From assembly GCA_900546565.1 (NCBI GenBank), contig URDC01000032.1, positions 1 to 18,944 of the forward strand: a stretch of 18,944 bases of DNA, given 5' to 3'. Position 1 is the stretch's first letter, and every line of letters starts with the position of its first letter. Below the pieces are notes generated by a model, which did no database searches, was not told the origin of the DNA, and worked only from the letters and a program-made list of their open reading frames with translations. The DNA comes from an uncultured Opitutales bacterium. Lineage in GTDB: Bacteria; Verrucomicrobiota; Verrucomicrobiia; Opitutales; Intestinicryptomonadaceae. The translations under genes were made by a program, and so were the position numbers. This document shows positions 7,846 through 14,811 of this stretch, in pieces.

Positions 7846-8166
7846 ATGAATTGGATTATTTTATTTGCGGCGGGCATGCTCGAAATCGTGTGGGTTGTCG
7901 CGCTTAAAATGTCGGACGGGTTCACGAAGCTTGCGCCGTCGGCGGTTATGGTTGTGTCGATTGTAAGCAGTTTTGTGCTGCTCAATGTGGCGATACGTTC
8001 GCTGCCCATGGGGGTTGCGTATGCCGTCTGGACGGGTATGGGCGCGGCGGGCGCGGTTGCCGCGGGCATTGTGTTTTTCAAGGAGCCGTGCACGTTTTGG
8101 CACTTGCTGTTTTTATCGATGATTGTCTGCGGAATTGTCGGGATAAAATTTGTTTCGCCCGAATAG
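7846..8166 (+). CDS. gdx: SMR-family exporter, Gdx/SugE type (guanidinium exporter)
   Basis: The 106-residue protein is a four-helix small multidrug resistance transporter. The essential Glu is at position 13 in MLEIVWVVALK. The GVAYAVWTGMGAAGA segment and the KLAPS stretch after the first helix match the SugE/Gdx branch more than EmrE-like drug exporters. Known Gdx proteins work as dual-topology dimers in the inner membrane and exchange guanidinium for protons. The gene sits 27 bases after plsC and five bases before queE, so it is likely read through from the tyrA operon. No guanidine riboswitch fits in the short AT-rich gap before it. Substrate assignment is by family only. Confidence 0.88.
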   Translation: MNWIILFAAGMLEIVWVVALKMSDGFTKLAPSAVMVVSIVSSFVLLNVAIRSLPMGVAYAVWTGMGAAGAVAAGIVFFKEPCTFWHLLFLSMIVCGIVGIKFVSPE

Positions 8167-8171
8167 AAAAT

Positions 8172-8792
8172 ATGGGAAGCTATCAGGTAGTTGAGACGTT
8201 TCTTTCGTTTCAGGGCGAAGGGTTGCATAATGGAAGACGGGCGTTTTTTATCCGCCTTTTCGGATGCAATGTCAAGTGTGCGTGGTGCGACAGTAAATAT
8301 GCGTGGAAAGGCGTATGCAGGGAGTGTCTTGATGTGGCGGAGCTTGTCGGGCGGGCTGCGGAAAGCCGTGCGGAGATTGTGGTAATAACGGGCGGAGAGC
8401 CGTGTCTGCACGACCTGTCGCCGCTTTTATCGGGGCTTGCGGAAGTCGGGATAAAGTGCCACTTGGAGACGTCTGGGACGTTGCCGATTGTCGAAAAGGA
8501 CACCGCGCGCTTCGACTGGGTTGCGCTAAGTCCGAAGCTTTTTATGCCGCCGCGCGAAGACTCGCTTTTGCGGGCGGACGAACTTAAAATGATTGTATCG
8601 GACGCGGCGGAAATTCCGAATTATGTCGCGATTGCCGAGCGGGCGGAGAATGCGTCGGCGTTGTGGCTTGAACCCGAATGGAGCAAAGCCGACGATGTTG
8701 GGTTATTGCGGGCGATTTCGGACTTTGTCGTTGCCCGCGGCGGGCGGTATCGCGCGGGATGGCAGATGCACAAAAATTATTTTGTGCGGTAA
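8172..8792 (+). CDS. queE: 7-carboxy-7-deazaguanine synthase (radical SAM)
   Basis: The 206-residue protein is QueE, which makes the 7-deazaguanine core for queuosine. The start MGSYQVVETFLSFQGEG is typical. The radical SAM cluster motif is C-NVK-C-AW-C, the CX3CX2C form. VVITGGEPCLHD is the SAM-binding GGEP block, and LETSGT and VALSPK follow. The C-terminal WQMHKNYF fits the family's (L/Q)xHK end. I use the ATG at 8172; an in-frame ATG at 8088 lies inside gdx and adds an unrelated tail. Other queuosine genes (queC, queD, queF) are not in this window. The last codons contain a perfect 8-bp inverted repeat, GCACAAAA-ATTA-TTTTGTGC (8768-8787), and a terminator follows. Confidence 0.93.
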   Translation: MGSYQVVETFLSFQGEGLHNGRRAFFIRLFGCNVKCAWCDSKYAWKGVCRECLDVAELVGRAAESRAEIVVITGGEPCLHDLSPLLSGLAEVGIKCHLETSGTLPIVEKDTARFDWVALSPKLFMPPREDSLLRADELKMIVSDAAEIPNYVAIAERAENASALWLEPEWSKADDVGLLRAISDFVVARGGRYRAGWQMHKNYFVR

Positions 8793-8814
8793 TATGATTT
8801 TTTATGATGTCCGC

Positions 8815-8840
8815 GGGCGCGTTATTTGTCGCCCTTTTTT
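8815..8840 (+). terminator. Intrinsic terminator after queE
   Basis: GGGCG (8815-8819), a 10-nt loop and CGCCC (8830-8834) are followed by six T. It is oriented to end the tyrA-queE run. It lies over the last codons of the convergent membrane-protein gene on the minus strand, so the two 3' ends share DNA. Confidence 0.6.
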
Positions 8841-9481
8841 GCAAGCAGTTTTTCGACGGCTTTATAGCCGAAGCCGTTGAACGAAATATCCGCCGCTGTT
8901 GCGAGCCAGACTGCGGTCAAGGCGAGGGCTGTGTAGGTTTTCAACGGATTGAAATTTCCGATGTATGGGGCGACTGCCGCAGCTACGAGCATCAGGTTTG
9001 CCGCGGTTGCGAGCCAGACTTTCAGCATCGGGCTTTTGCGGCGCACGAGAATTCGGTATGTCCACAAGGACATTGCAAGTGTCGCAAAGTATGAAAGTGA
9101 GATTGTCGAAAGAAAGACGTTCCACGTGATTTCGTCGTGTTTTCCCGCGATGTCGGCGCATATTACAAGAGTTGCGACCTGTGTCGGCAGCAGGTAAAGC
9201 AGTAATCCCGCAACGAAGAGCGTCTTTTTTATACGCGTATCTATATCCGAAACGGTTCGTGTTATTGCAGCGAGCAGCAGAATGGCGAATGTTGTTATGG
9301 CAAGCAGGATAGCGTTTACTTTAAATGCCGTCGAGTAAATGTCTATTCCCGTGAAGATTTGTCCGTTTATTATGTTTTTATACATAAACTCCAATGCTGT
9401 TCGGACTTTTGCGTCCGCAAGCGGGGCGAGCAGCAATATTATCATTATCAGGGTTTTTACTGGATTCGGGATTTTTTTCAT
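8822..9481 (-). CDS. Unrecognised polytopic membrane protein
   Basis: I do not recognise the family of this 219-residue protein. It has about six hydrophobic segments, near residues 8-24, 52-72, 86-108, 121-141, 151-171 and 178-198, so it is an inner-membrane protein. The first segment ends in PLADAKV, which could also be a signal-peptide cleavage site. The last two helices start with a similar phrase, KVWLATAANLML and AVWLATAADISF, which suggests a small internal duplication. The C-terminus is basic (KLLAKKGDK) and probably cytoplasmic. The gene converges on queE and is divergent from the 6S RNA candidate. Codon use is like its neighbours in Lys/Ala codons but richer in ATA/ATT. No function is proposed. 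Confidence 0.75.
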   Translation of the reverse strand: MKKIPNPVKTLIMIILLLAPLADAKVRTALEFMYKNIINGQIFTGIDIYSTAFKVNAILLAITTFAILLLAAITRTVSDIDTRIKKTLFVAGLLLYLLPTQVATLVICADIAGKHDEITWNVFLSTISLSYFATLAMSLWTYRILVRRKSPMLKVWLATAANLMLVAAAVAPYIGNFNPLKTYTALALTAVWLATAADISFNGFGYKAVEKLLAKKGDK

Positions 9482-9546
9482 TCTGTTCCTACTTTTTATT
9501 TTTCTCGGTAATCTATTTTATTTTTTATGGCAATGCAAAAAAATTC

Positions 9547-9580
9547 TTGAAATCTTTCTCCGCTTTCCCATAACTAAAAT
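9547..9580 (+). promoter_or_regulatory. Likely promoter of the 6S-like RNA
   Basis: TTGAAA (9547-9552) could be a -35 element. TAACTA (9571-9576) gives an 18-bp spacer, and TAAAAT (9575-9580) overlaps it. Either -10 would place the start near 9583-9587, where the RNA's closing stem begins. The match to consensus is modest. Confidence 0.45.
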
Positions 9581-9583
9581 ACG

Positions 9584-9770
9584 CTTCTGCGGTGTTCGAG
9601 ACTGCCTAACCTATTTTCCGCCTTAATGAATTAGTCTCGGGAGCTCGACCGCTTTATGTGGCTGTCATGCCGTCTAGAACGGAAGACAAAAGCACAAAGG
9701 GGAGCACCCACCTTGTTAGTGGAGGTCGAGAGAAATAAACTCGGTAAGACGGCACATGTGGAAGTCTTTT
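9584..9770 (+). ncRNA. ssrS: Probable 6S RNA (RNA polymerase regulator)
   Basis: A gene-free stretch of about 187 nt has the length and rod-like fold of 6S RNA. The ends pair: CTTCTGCGGTG (9584-9594) with CAC-A-TGTGGAAG (9753-9764), 11 pairs with one bulged A. Inner arms also pair. CTCGACC (9644-9650) matches GGTCGAG (9724-9730). TGTC (9663-9666) matches GACA (9685-9688). CCGT-ctaga-ACGG (9670-9682) forms the tip. The beginning GGTGTTCG, the CACCCACCTTG block and the AGACGGCACA end resemble 6S RNAs I know. A T-rich TCTTTT follows the closing stem. 6S RNA binds the housekeeping sigma-polymerase complex by mimicking an open promoter. A covariance-model search would settle it. Confidence 0.75.
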
Positions 9771-9781
9771 AAATGTTGGTA

Positions 9782-9964
9782 AGCGGCGCGATTGGCTTTG
9801 CCAATGCGCTTTGACTATTTATTAAAGCAAAGTTTTTTCCCTTTTGGTCAGCGGCGCGATTGGCTTTGCCAATGCGCTTTGACTATTGGTTGAAGCAAAG
9901 TTTTTTACAGTTCTGGAAGTGGCGCGATTGGCTTTGCCAATGCGCTTTGACTATTGGTTAAAGT
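9782..9964. repeat. Three tandem 68-bp repeats with hairpins
   Basis: Units begin at 9782, 9850 and 9918, an exact 68-bp period. The first 38 bases are identical in units 1 and 2 and differ at one base in unit 3. Each has a strong hairpin, GCGC(g)ATTGGC - TTT - GCCAATGCGC, at 9786-9809, 9854-9877 and 9922-9945. Units 1 and 2 have a second stem, CTTTG...CAAAG, followed by six T, like a weak terminator. Unit 3 is cut short after GGTTAAAG. There is no unique spacer between units. Confidence 0.9.
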
Positions 9965-9979
9965 TATGTAGGGGGTTGG

Positions 9980-10012
9980 GCAAAGGCACATCGGCAATGC
10001 CGATTGCCGCCG
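9980..10012. repeat. Hairpin element related to the 16474 and 18908 repeats
   Basis: GCAAAGGC is followed by the inverted repeat CGGCAAT-gccg-ATTGCCG and then GCCGCC-like sequence. The same order, GCAAAGGC, a GGCAAT/ATTGCC hairpin, then GCCGCC and CAT-TAAAA, is seen at 16474-16526. That suggests a diverged member of one dispersed family. Confidence 0.5.
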
Positions 10013-10021
10013 GTGCACGTC

Positions 10022-10062
10022 ATGTAAAAAATGTTATGTAAAAAACGTTATTTAAAAAATTG
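10022..10062. repeat. Three 14-bp A-rich tandem repeats
   Basis: ATGTAAAAAATGTT, ATGTAAAAAACGTT and ATTTAAAAAATTG follow each other with a 14-bp period, directly upstream of the MFS gene. They may bend DNA or act as an UP-like element. Confidence 0.75.
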
Positions 10063-10090
10063 ACAATGGGGGTGTTTTGGCGCAGGGTCG

Positions 10091-11386
10091 GTGGAAATAA
10101 AAGAAATGGTTTGTAAGGTAGAATCTAAGCTAAAATCGTTATCGTGGCTTTCGAGTCTGTATTTTGTTGAAGGGTTGCCGAATGCGATTGTTGGGACGCT
10201 CTCGGTGGGCTACTATAAGTCGATGGGTATGGACAACTCGACGATTGCGCTGCTTACGAGCTCGTTGTATCTGCCGTGGGTATTGAAGGGGATTTGGGCT
10301 CCGCTTGTGGATTCGGTTTCGCGCAAACGCGTGTGGATTCTGCTTTGCGCGTCGGTGTTCTTTTTCTGTTTTGCAGGGCTTGCGCTGGCGCAATTCCTCG
10401 AAAGTTGGGTGTTTTTTACGGCGTCGATTTTTTGGCTTCTGGGATTCGCGTCGGCAACGTTCGACATTTCCGCCGACGGCTTTTATATGCTCGCACTTTC
10501 GCCGAAAGAGCAATCGTTTTTTGTAGGGGTTCGAAATGCGTTTTATCGGATTGCGGTGCTGTTCGGACAGGGCGCGCTTATGATTATTGCGGGCAAGGGC
10601 GAAGCTCTCTTCGGCGGAATTGCGCGCGGGTGGTCGGTGTCGTTCGGAGTGTGCGCCATTGTTGCGGGTGCGGCGGTTCCGATTATGTTTTTGACACTGC
10701 CAAAACCAGAATCGGACAAGTCCGCCGATGCGGTCGACTTTCCGTCGGTTTTGCGCAATATGTGGTCTGTTTTCGTCGAATTTTTTACGAAGAAACACAT
10801 AGGCACGATTCTTGCTTTTGTGTTGCTATACCGCTTTGCCGAAGCGCAACTGTTGCGCGTTGTTCAACCGTTTCTGCTTGACGGGGTGGCGGAGGGCGGA
10901 CTTGGAATGTCGACGGCTCAACTCGGGTTTGTCTACGGAACTGTCGCGCCCGTTGCGCTTTTGGGCGGCGGCGTGATTGGCGGCCTTCTGATTTCGAAAT
11001 ACGGGCTGGCGAAGATGATGTTGCCGATGGCCTGCGCGATAAATCTGCCGAACATTATTTATGTCTACATGGCGTTTGTGCAGCCGCAAAACGGGGCGCT
11101 TAATTTGGCGTTGATTTCGTTTGAGCAATTCGGGTATGGGCTGGGTTTTTCGAGCTTTATGGTGTTTCTGATGTGGGCTTCGCGCGGGGCGAACAAGACG
11201 GCAAACTACGCAATTTGTACGTCGCTTATGGCTTTGGGAATAATTCTTCCGGGATATTTTAGCGCGTTTTTACAGCTGTATGTCGGGTATTTGGCTTTTT
11301 TCGAATGGATTATGGTCTCGACGCTCGTGCCGTTTGCGGTGGCGTTTTTAGCAGCCCGTCTGATTAAAAAATCGGGCGGTTATTAG
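10091..11386 (+). CDS. AmpG-like major facilitator superfamily transporter
   Basis: The 431-residue protein is a 12-helix MFS permease. Its start SSLYFVEGLPNAIVGTLSVGYYKSMG and the segment LYLPWVLKGIWAPLVDSVSRKR are typical of the AmpG/PAT-like branch. In other bacteria that branch imports muropeptides or moves acetyl-CoA. A soluble loop of about 30 residues (around 205-235) divides two six-helix halves. The start is uncertain: GTG at 10091 begins the frame, but ATG at 10106 (MVCKVESKLKS) is equally possible, and neither has a strong ribosome site. It is followed closely by a RodZ-like gene, so a link to the cell envelope is plausible. The substrate cannot be named. Confidence 0.82.
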   Translation: MEIKEMVCKVESKLKSLSWLSSLYFVEGLPNAIVGTLSVGYYKSMGMDNSTIALLTSSLYLPWVLKGIWAPLVDSVSRKRVWILLCASVFFFCFAGLALAQFLESWVFFTASIFWLLGFASATFDISADGFYMLALSPKEQSFFVGVRNAFYRIAVLFGQGALMIIAGKGEALFGGIARGWSVSFGVCAIVAGAAVPIMFLTLPKPESDKSADAVDFPSVLRNMWSVFVEFFTKKHIGTILAFVLLYRFAEAQLLRVVQPFLLDGVAEGGLGMSTAQLGFVYGTVAPVALLGGGVIGGLLISKYGLAKMMLPMACAINLPNIIYVYMAFVQPQNGALNLALISFEQFGYGLGFSSFMVFLMWASRGANKTANYAICTSLMALGIILPGYFSAFLQLYVGYLAFFEWIMVSTLVPFAVAFLAARLIKKSGGY

Positions 11387-11402
11387 AGTTTTTTATTGAA
11401 AA

Positions 11403-11422
11403 ATCGGCTCGCCGATATTTTA
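11403..11422 (+). terminator. Short hairpin between the MFS and RodZ-like genes
   Basis: ATCGGC-TC-GCCGAT is followed by ATTTTA. It could weakly end MFS transcription or affect translation of the next gene, whose ATG is 16 bases downstream of the stem. The T-run is poor. Confidence 0.3.
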
Positions 11423-11431
11423 TGTAGAATA

Positions 11432-12202
11432 ATGAAGAATTTAGGCGCAAAATTGAAGGCCGCAAGAGAGGCTATGCAGCTGTCTCTGCGAGATGTGGCG
11501 GACGCCACACGATTGAGAATTCCCGTGCTCGAAAAAATGGAGGACGGTTCTTTTGACTACGATTTACAGGACGTCTACAAACGCGGTTTTTTGCGTATCT
11601 ATGCGGCGTTCTTGAAGTTGAATGTCGACGACGTTATGCGCGAATACAACACCGCGATGGCTATGCGCCGCTCGGCGGGCGACTCGCGACGCGGGCTGCT
11701 TGTTGCGGCGTCTGTCGACGAAGAACAATCTCAGGCAACGTCGTTTGAAGACGCAGCGGGAGAGAATCGCTCTGATGTCGACTCGGAAGCGGATTTAACT
11801 GCAAAATATGTCAAGTTCGGCGGGCTGCTTGTGTTGGGTATTTTGTCGATTGTGGTTGTTGTTATGATTGTTTCGTCAATCACGAAAAATTCGACGGACG
11901 CGGTTCCGGAATCTGTGTCGAATGCCGCCGTTTCGGCCATCAACGACGTGCCTGTCGAGCCCGCAAAGCTGTTTATCGAGGCTTCGGGCGATACATATGT
12001 CACGGTCGCCAAGGCGGCGAACCAGAGCGACGTGGTGTTTACAGGCGCGCTCAAAGCGGGGCAGTCTAAGGATTTTGCGCTTACCGAGCCGCTCTTTGTT
12101 CGCGCGACCGACGCGTCCAAAATCAAGATGAAGCGCGGCAACGACGTTATCTACGACAAGGCGAAATCGGGGGTTGTCGGATTCAGGATTATGCCGAGGT
12201 AG
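11432..12202 (+). CDS. RodZ-like membrane-anchored helix-turn-helix protein
   Basis: The 256-residue protein has the RodZ layout. An N-terminal Xre-type HTH spans residues 1 to ~70: LGAKLKAAREAMQLSLRDVA, LEKMEDGSFDYD, then VYKRGFLRIYAAFLKL. An acidic linker follows. One transmembrane helix is near residues 130-150 (FGGLLVLGILSIVVVVMIVS). The C-terminal part resembles the periplasmic DUF4115 beta domain, with LFIEASGDTYVTV and GVVGFRIMP. RodZ links MreB to the wall machinery in rod-shaped cells. I use ATG 11432; a TTG at 11396 would add 12 residues over a hairpin and is unlikely. It follows the AmpG-like gene, and a strong terminator stands 20 bases downstream. Confidence 0.85.
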   Translation: MKNLGAKLKAAREAMQLSLRDVADATRLRIPVLEKMEDGSFDYDLQDVYKRGFLRIYAAFLKLNVDDVMREYNTAMAMRRSAGDSRRGLLVAASVDEEQSQATSFEDAAGENRSDVDSEADLTAKYVKFGGLLVLGILSIVVVVMIVSSITKNSTDAVPESVSNAAVSAINDVPVEPAKLFIEASGDTYVTVAKAANQSDVVFTGALKAGQSKDFALTEPLFVRATDASKIKMKRGNDVIYDKAKSGVVGFRIMPR

Positions 12203-12221
12203 TTTTTGGATAAATCCGTTT

Positions 12222-12252
12222 CGGCACGCTTGAAAGTCGTGCCGTTTTTTTT
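12222..12252 (+). terminator. Strong intrinsic terminator after the RodZ-like gene
   Basis: CGGCACG (12222-12228), a 9-nt loop and CGTGCCG (12238-12244) are followed by eight T. This is a textbook terminator that closes the MFS-RodZ unit. Confidence 0.88.
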
Positions 12253-12359
12253 ACCCGACGGGTTGGGCAGTTTTTGACGTGCAATTCGCGGGATTTTGGC
12301 GGCAGTTCGGCTTCGGATGTTTCGATTTCAAAATTAAAAACTCTAAAAAAGGATAAAAA

Positions 12360-12653
12360 ATGTTGGTACATACGGTGATTTTTAGAACTCGCAGCAAGGA
12401 CAGGCTTGCTCATTTGCGCGAGGGGTTGGAAACGCTCAAAGGTATTGGCGGTGTCGAGTTTTTGCACATCGGCGAGCCTGTTGCGAGTGCGCGTCCCGTG
12501 GTGGACGACTTTTTCGACTTCGCGTTGGTTGTGGCGTTTAAGGACGACGAAGCGGGCCTTAAACGCTATGCCGAGCACCCGATTCACGTTGCGTTTGTGG
12601 AAAACTACATAAAGCCCGACGGCGCGAAGATTCAGGTTTTCGACATCAAGTAG
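12360..12653 (+). CDS. Small stress-responsive A/B barrel (Dabb) domain protein
   Basis: The 97-residue protein has the Dabb pattern. It starts MLVHTVIFRTRS, with the conserved His at position 4. DDFFDFALVVAFKD sits in the middle, then YAEHPIHVAFVENYIKP near the end. These ferredoxin-like domains dimerise into a small barrel. Their roles in bacteria are mostly unknown; plant relatives respond to salt stress. An AAAGGATAAAAA sequence just before the ATG gives a fair ribosome site. It sits between a terminator and cca, 25 bases before the cca start, so it may be co-transcribed with cca. No ligand or reaction can be assigned. Confidence 0.85.
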   Translation: MLVHTVIFRTRSKDRLAHLREGLETLKGIGGVEFLHIGEPVASARPVVDDFFDFALVVAFKDDEAGLKRYAEHPIHVAFVENYIKPDGAKIQVFDIK

Positions 12654-12678
12654 TTTTTTGTTTTCCCTTTTTTAGCGA

Positions 12679-14055
12679 ATGAATTTCAACGCAACGCCAG
12701 CCGAAAATTTCGAATACATCGCCTCCGCGGTCGAACGCGCGGGCGGCAGGGCGTATTTTGTTGGCGGGTGTGTGCGCGACGGGTTGTTGGGAAAATCGCC
12801 CAAGGACACGGATATTGAAATTTACGGGCTTGAAGCCGGCGCGATTGAGCGGATTTTGCGCAGGCGTTTCCGCGTGGAGATTGTCGGCAAAAGTTTCGGG
12901 GTCTGGATTTTGAAGGGCTGCGACATCGACGTTAGTATGCCGCGGCGCGAGCGGAAATCGGGCATCGGGCACAAGGCGTTCGAAATAGAGGGCGACCCGA
13001 ATATGACACCGCGCGAAGCTTGCGCGAGGCGCGACTTCACGATAAACGCGATTTTGCGCGACATTTTGACTGGGGAGATTGTCGACCCGTTCGGCGGAGT
13101 CGAAGACCTGCGCCGCGGATTGTTGCGCCACACGTCGGAGCGGTTTGCCGAAGACCCTTTGCGCGTTTTGCGTGCCATGCAATTTGCGGCGCGGTTCGAC
13201 TTCGATGTCGCGCCCGAAACTGTCGGGCTTTGTTCGCAAATTCCGTTCGAAAATCTCCCGTGCGAGCGCGTTTTCGAGGAATGGAAGAAGATGCTTTTGA
13301 AGGGCGTGAAGATTTCGCGCGGGCTGGAATTTTTGAAAAACTGCGGTTGGGTGAAATATTTTCCGGAACTTTCGGCGTGTGTGGGGTGTCCCCAAGACAG
13401 GGAGTGGCATCCGGAAGGAGATGTCTATACGCATACGGCATTTTGCTTGGACACATTTGCGCTGGAAAGAACAGGCGACGACCGCGAGGATTTAATCGTG
13501 GGTCTCGCCGTTTTGTGCCACGACTTTGGGAAGCCGCTTTGCACGAAGCGCGACCCCGACGGGCACATTCGCTCGCGCGGGCACGACATTTTGGGTGTGC
13601 GTCCGACGGAGAATTTTTTGAACCGTCTGACGCGCGAAAAGTCGCTGATTGCGGAGGTTGTGCCGCTTGTGGAACGCCATATGGCTATTCTCGACCTTTG
13701 GCGCAACCAATGCGGTGACGGCGCGATAAGGCGTCTGGCGCGTAAGGTCGGGAGAATCGACAGGCTTGTGCGTGTGGACAGTGCCGACAGAGGCGGGCGT
13801 CCGCCGATTGTTCCCGAGCCGTCGCCGCAGGGGCTGTGGATTTTGGAGAGGGCGCGGGAGTTGCAAGTTCAGGATTCCGCGCCGAAGCCGCTTCTTATGG
13901 GGCGTCATTTGATAGAAATGGGGCTTTCACCGAGTGCGAAATTCGCCGATATTCTCGACGCCGTCTATGAGGCGCAGCTTGACGGCGAATTTGCCGACTT
14001 GGACGGCGCGCGGGCTTTTGCCGAAAAATTTCTTGAAGACGGAGGCTTTATGTAA
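12679..14055 (+). CDS. cca: CCA-adding enzyme / poly(A) polymerase family nucleotidyltransferase with HD domain
   Basis: The 458-residue protein is a class II nucleotidyltransferase that most likely adds or repairs the CCA end of tRNA. The head has FVGGCVRDGLLGK (29-34 GGCVRD) and the catalytic carboxylates in KDTDIEIYG (Asp43, Asp45). RRDFTINAILRD and DPFGGVEDLRRG come next, then the neck block ERFAEDPLRVLRAMQFAARF. A second half has HPEGDVYTHT and VLCHDFGKP, the HD phosphohydrolase motif, as in Cca enzymes that also trim 2',3'-cyclic phosphates. The head block shows many Asp/Arg residues. A few members of this family act as poly(A) polymerases; the HD domain argues for Cca. Start ATG 12679 follows the Dabb gene by 25 bases. 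Confidence 0.9.
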   Translation: MNFNATPAENFEYIASAVERAGGRAYFVGGCVRDGLLGKSPKDTDIEIYGLEAGAIERILRRRFRVEIVGKSFGVWILKGCDIDVSMPRRERKSGIGHKAFEIEGDPNMTPREACARRDFTINAILRDILTGEIVDPFGGVEDLRRGLLRHTSERFAEDPLRVLRAMQFAARFDFDVAPETVGLCSQIPFENLPCERVFEEWKKMLLKGVKISRGLEFLKNCGWVKYFPELSACVGCPQDREWHPEGDVYTHTAFCLDTFALERTGDDREDLIVGLAVLCHDFGKPLCTKRDPDGHIRSRGHDILGVRPTENFLNRLTREKSLIAEVVPLVERHMAILDLWRNQCGDGAIRRLARKVGRIDRLVRVDSADRGGRPPIVPEPSPQGLWILERARELQVQDSAPKPLLMGRHLIEMGLSPSAKFADILDAVYEAQLDGEFADLDGARAFAEKFLEDGGFM

Positions 14056-14130
14056 GGCATCGGCTGTGTGGCGGGCTGTATGGCGCTCGGCGGAAATAAA
14101 CAGGGTTTTTACTATATTTAATTTACATTT

Positions 14131-14805
14131 ATGAACAACGAAACTGAAAATTTAAACGAATCTAAAATGAATGCAGGCGGTGCTTGCGGCGGAATCGACG
14201 CGGGCAAACTCGCCTCGGATATGGCGTCGCAGGAGCAGCAGGTTGACATTTCGCTTGACGGTTGTGCGGCTGCCGAATCGGGCTGCGGCGCGTCGGAAAG
14301 CGGAACGCAATCTGCGGCGGAGGAATCTGTGCTTTCGGGCATAGAAAAAAAACTCGAAGAAGCCCTCGCCGCCGCCGAGAAGAACAAAGATCTCTATATG
14401 CGGGCGGTCGCCGACCTCGACACCTACAAGCGCAAGGTTCAACGCGAGAAGGCGGAGCTTTCGAAGTTCGCGCTTCAACCGCTTGTCGAAGAATTGCTGC
14501 CGTCGCTCGACCACCTCGATATGGCGATTCAGGCCGCGAATGCGGTCGAAGGCGGCAAGAACATTGCAATGGGAGTCGAGATGGTCCGCGCCCAGGTCAA
14601 GAAGGTGTTTGCTTCGTTCGGTGTCGAGGAGATTTCGGCGCAAGGCAGGGAATTTGACCCCAACCTTGAAGACGCCGTAAGCCACGAGCCGAGCGACGTT
14701 GTCGAAGAAAACAAGGTTATAAAGGTTGTGCGCGCGGGCTACACGATGAACGGGCGTTTGTTGCGTCCGTCGAGTGTTGTTGTTTCAAGCGGGAAAGGAA
14801 AGTAA
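14131..14805 (+). CDS. grpE: GrpE nucleotide exchange factor
   Basis: The 224-residue protein is GrpE, the exchange factor for DnaK. An acidic, low-complexity N-terminus of about 70 residues precedes a long coiled coil (EKKLEEALAAAEKNKDLYMRAVADLDTYKRKVQREK). The beta-wing domain is marked by LLPSLDHLDMAI, EMVRAQVKKVFASFGVEEI, FDPNLEDAVSH and VVRAGYTMNGRLLRPSSVVVS. It ends six bases before dnaJ starts, so the pair is one unit. The dnaK gene is not in the window. The start at 14131 is the first ATG; 14167 (MNAGGACGG) is an alternative, and the upstream region has no clear ribosome site. The TATATTTAA stretch near 14113 could be part of a promoter. No CIRCE-like heat-shock operator is seen. Confidence 0.94.
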   Translation: MNNETENLNESKMNAGGACGGIDAGKLASDMASQEQQVDISLDGCAAAESGCGASESGTQSAAEESVLSGIEKKLEEALAAAEKNKDLYMRAVADLDTYKRKVQREKAELSKFALQPLVEELLPSLDHLDMAIQAANAVEGGKNIAMGVEMVRAQVKKVFASFGVEEISAQGREFDPNLEDAVSHEPSDVVEENKVIKVVRAGYTMNGRLLRPSSVVVSSGKGK

Positions 14806-14811
14806 TTTTTT

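Larger units (their letters stand above)
9771..10090. other. Repeat-filled intergenic region between the 6S RNA and the MFS gene
   Basis: No coding frame is supported here. From left to right it holds three 68-bp hairpin repeats (9782-9964), a G-rich patch, a second hairpin type (9980-10012) and three 14-bp A-rich repeats (10022-10062). A TTGACA at 10060-10065 has no matching -10 at a normal distance. Confidence 0.8.

Noticed and set aside
9339..9626. + strand frame of 95 codons ending in the 6S candidate
   Set aside because: It is antisense to the membrane-protein gene for half its length and has no recognisable motif.
9782..9964. CRISPR array
   Set aside because: The repeats are contiguous 68-bp units with no unique spacers, and no cas genes are present.
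10060..10065. TTGACA as promoter -35 for the MFS gene
   Set aside because: No -10-like hexamer is found 15-19 bases downstream.
14056..14130. CIRCE (HrcA) operator upstream of grpE
   Set aside because: The TTAGCACTC/GAGTGCTAA inverted repeat is not present.
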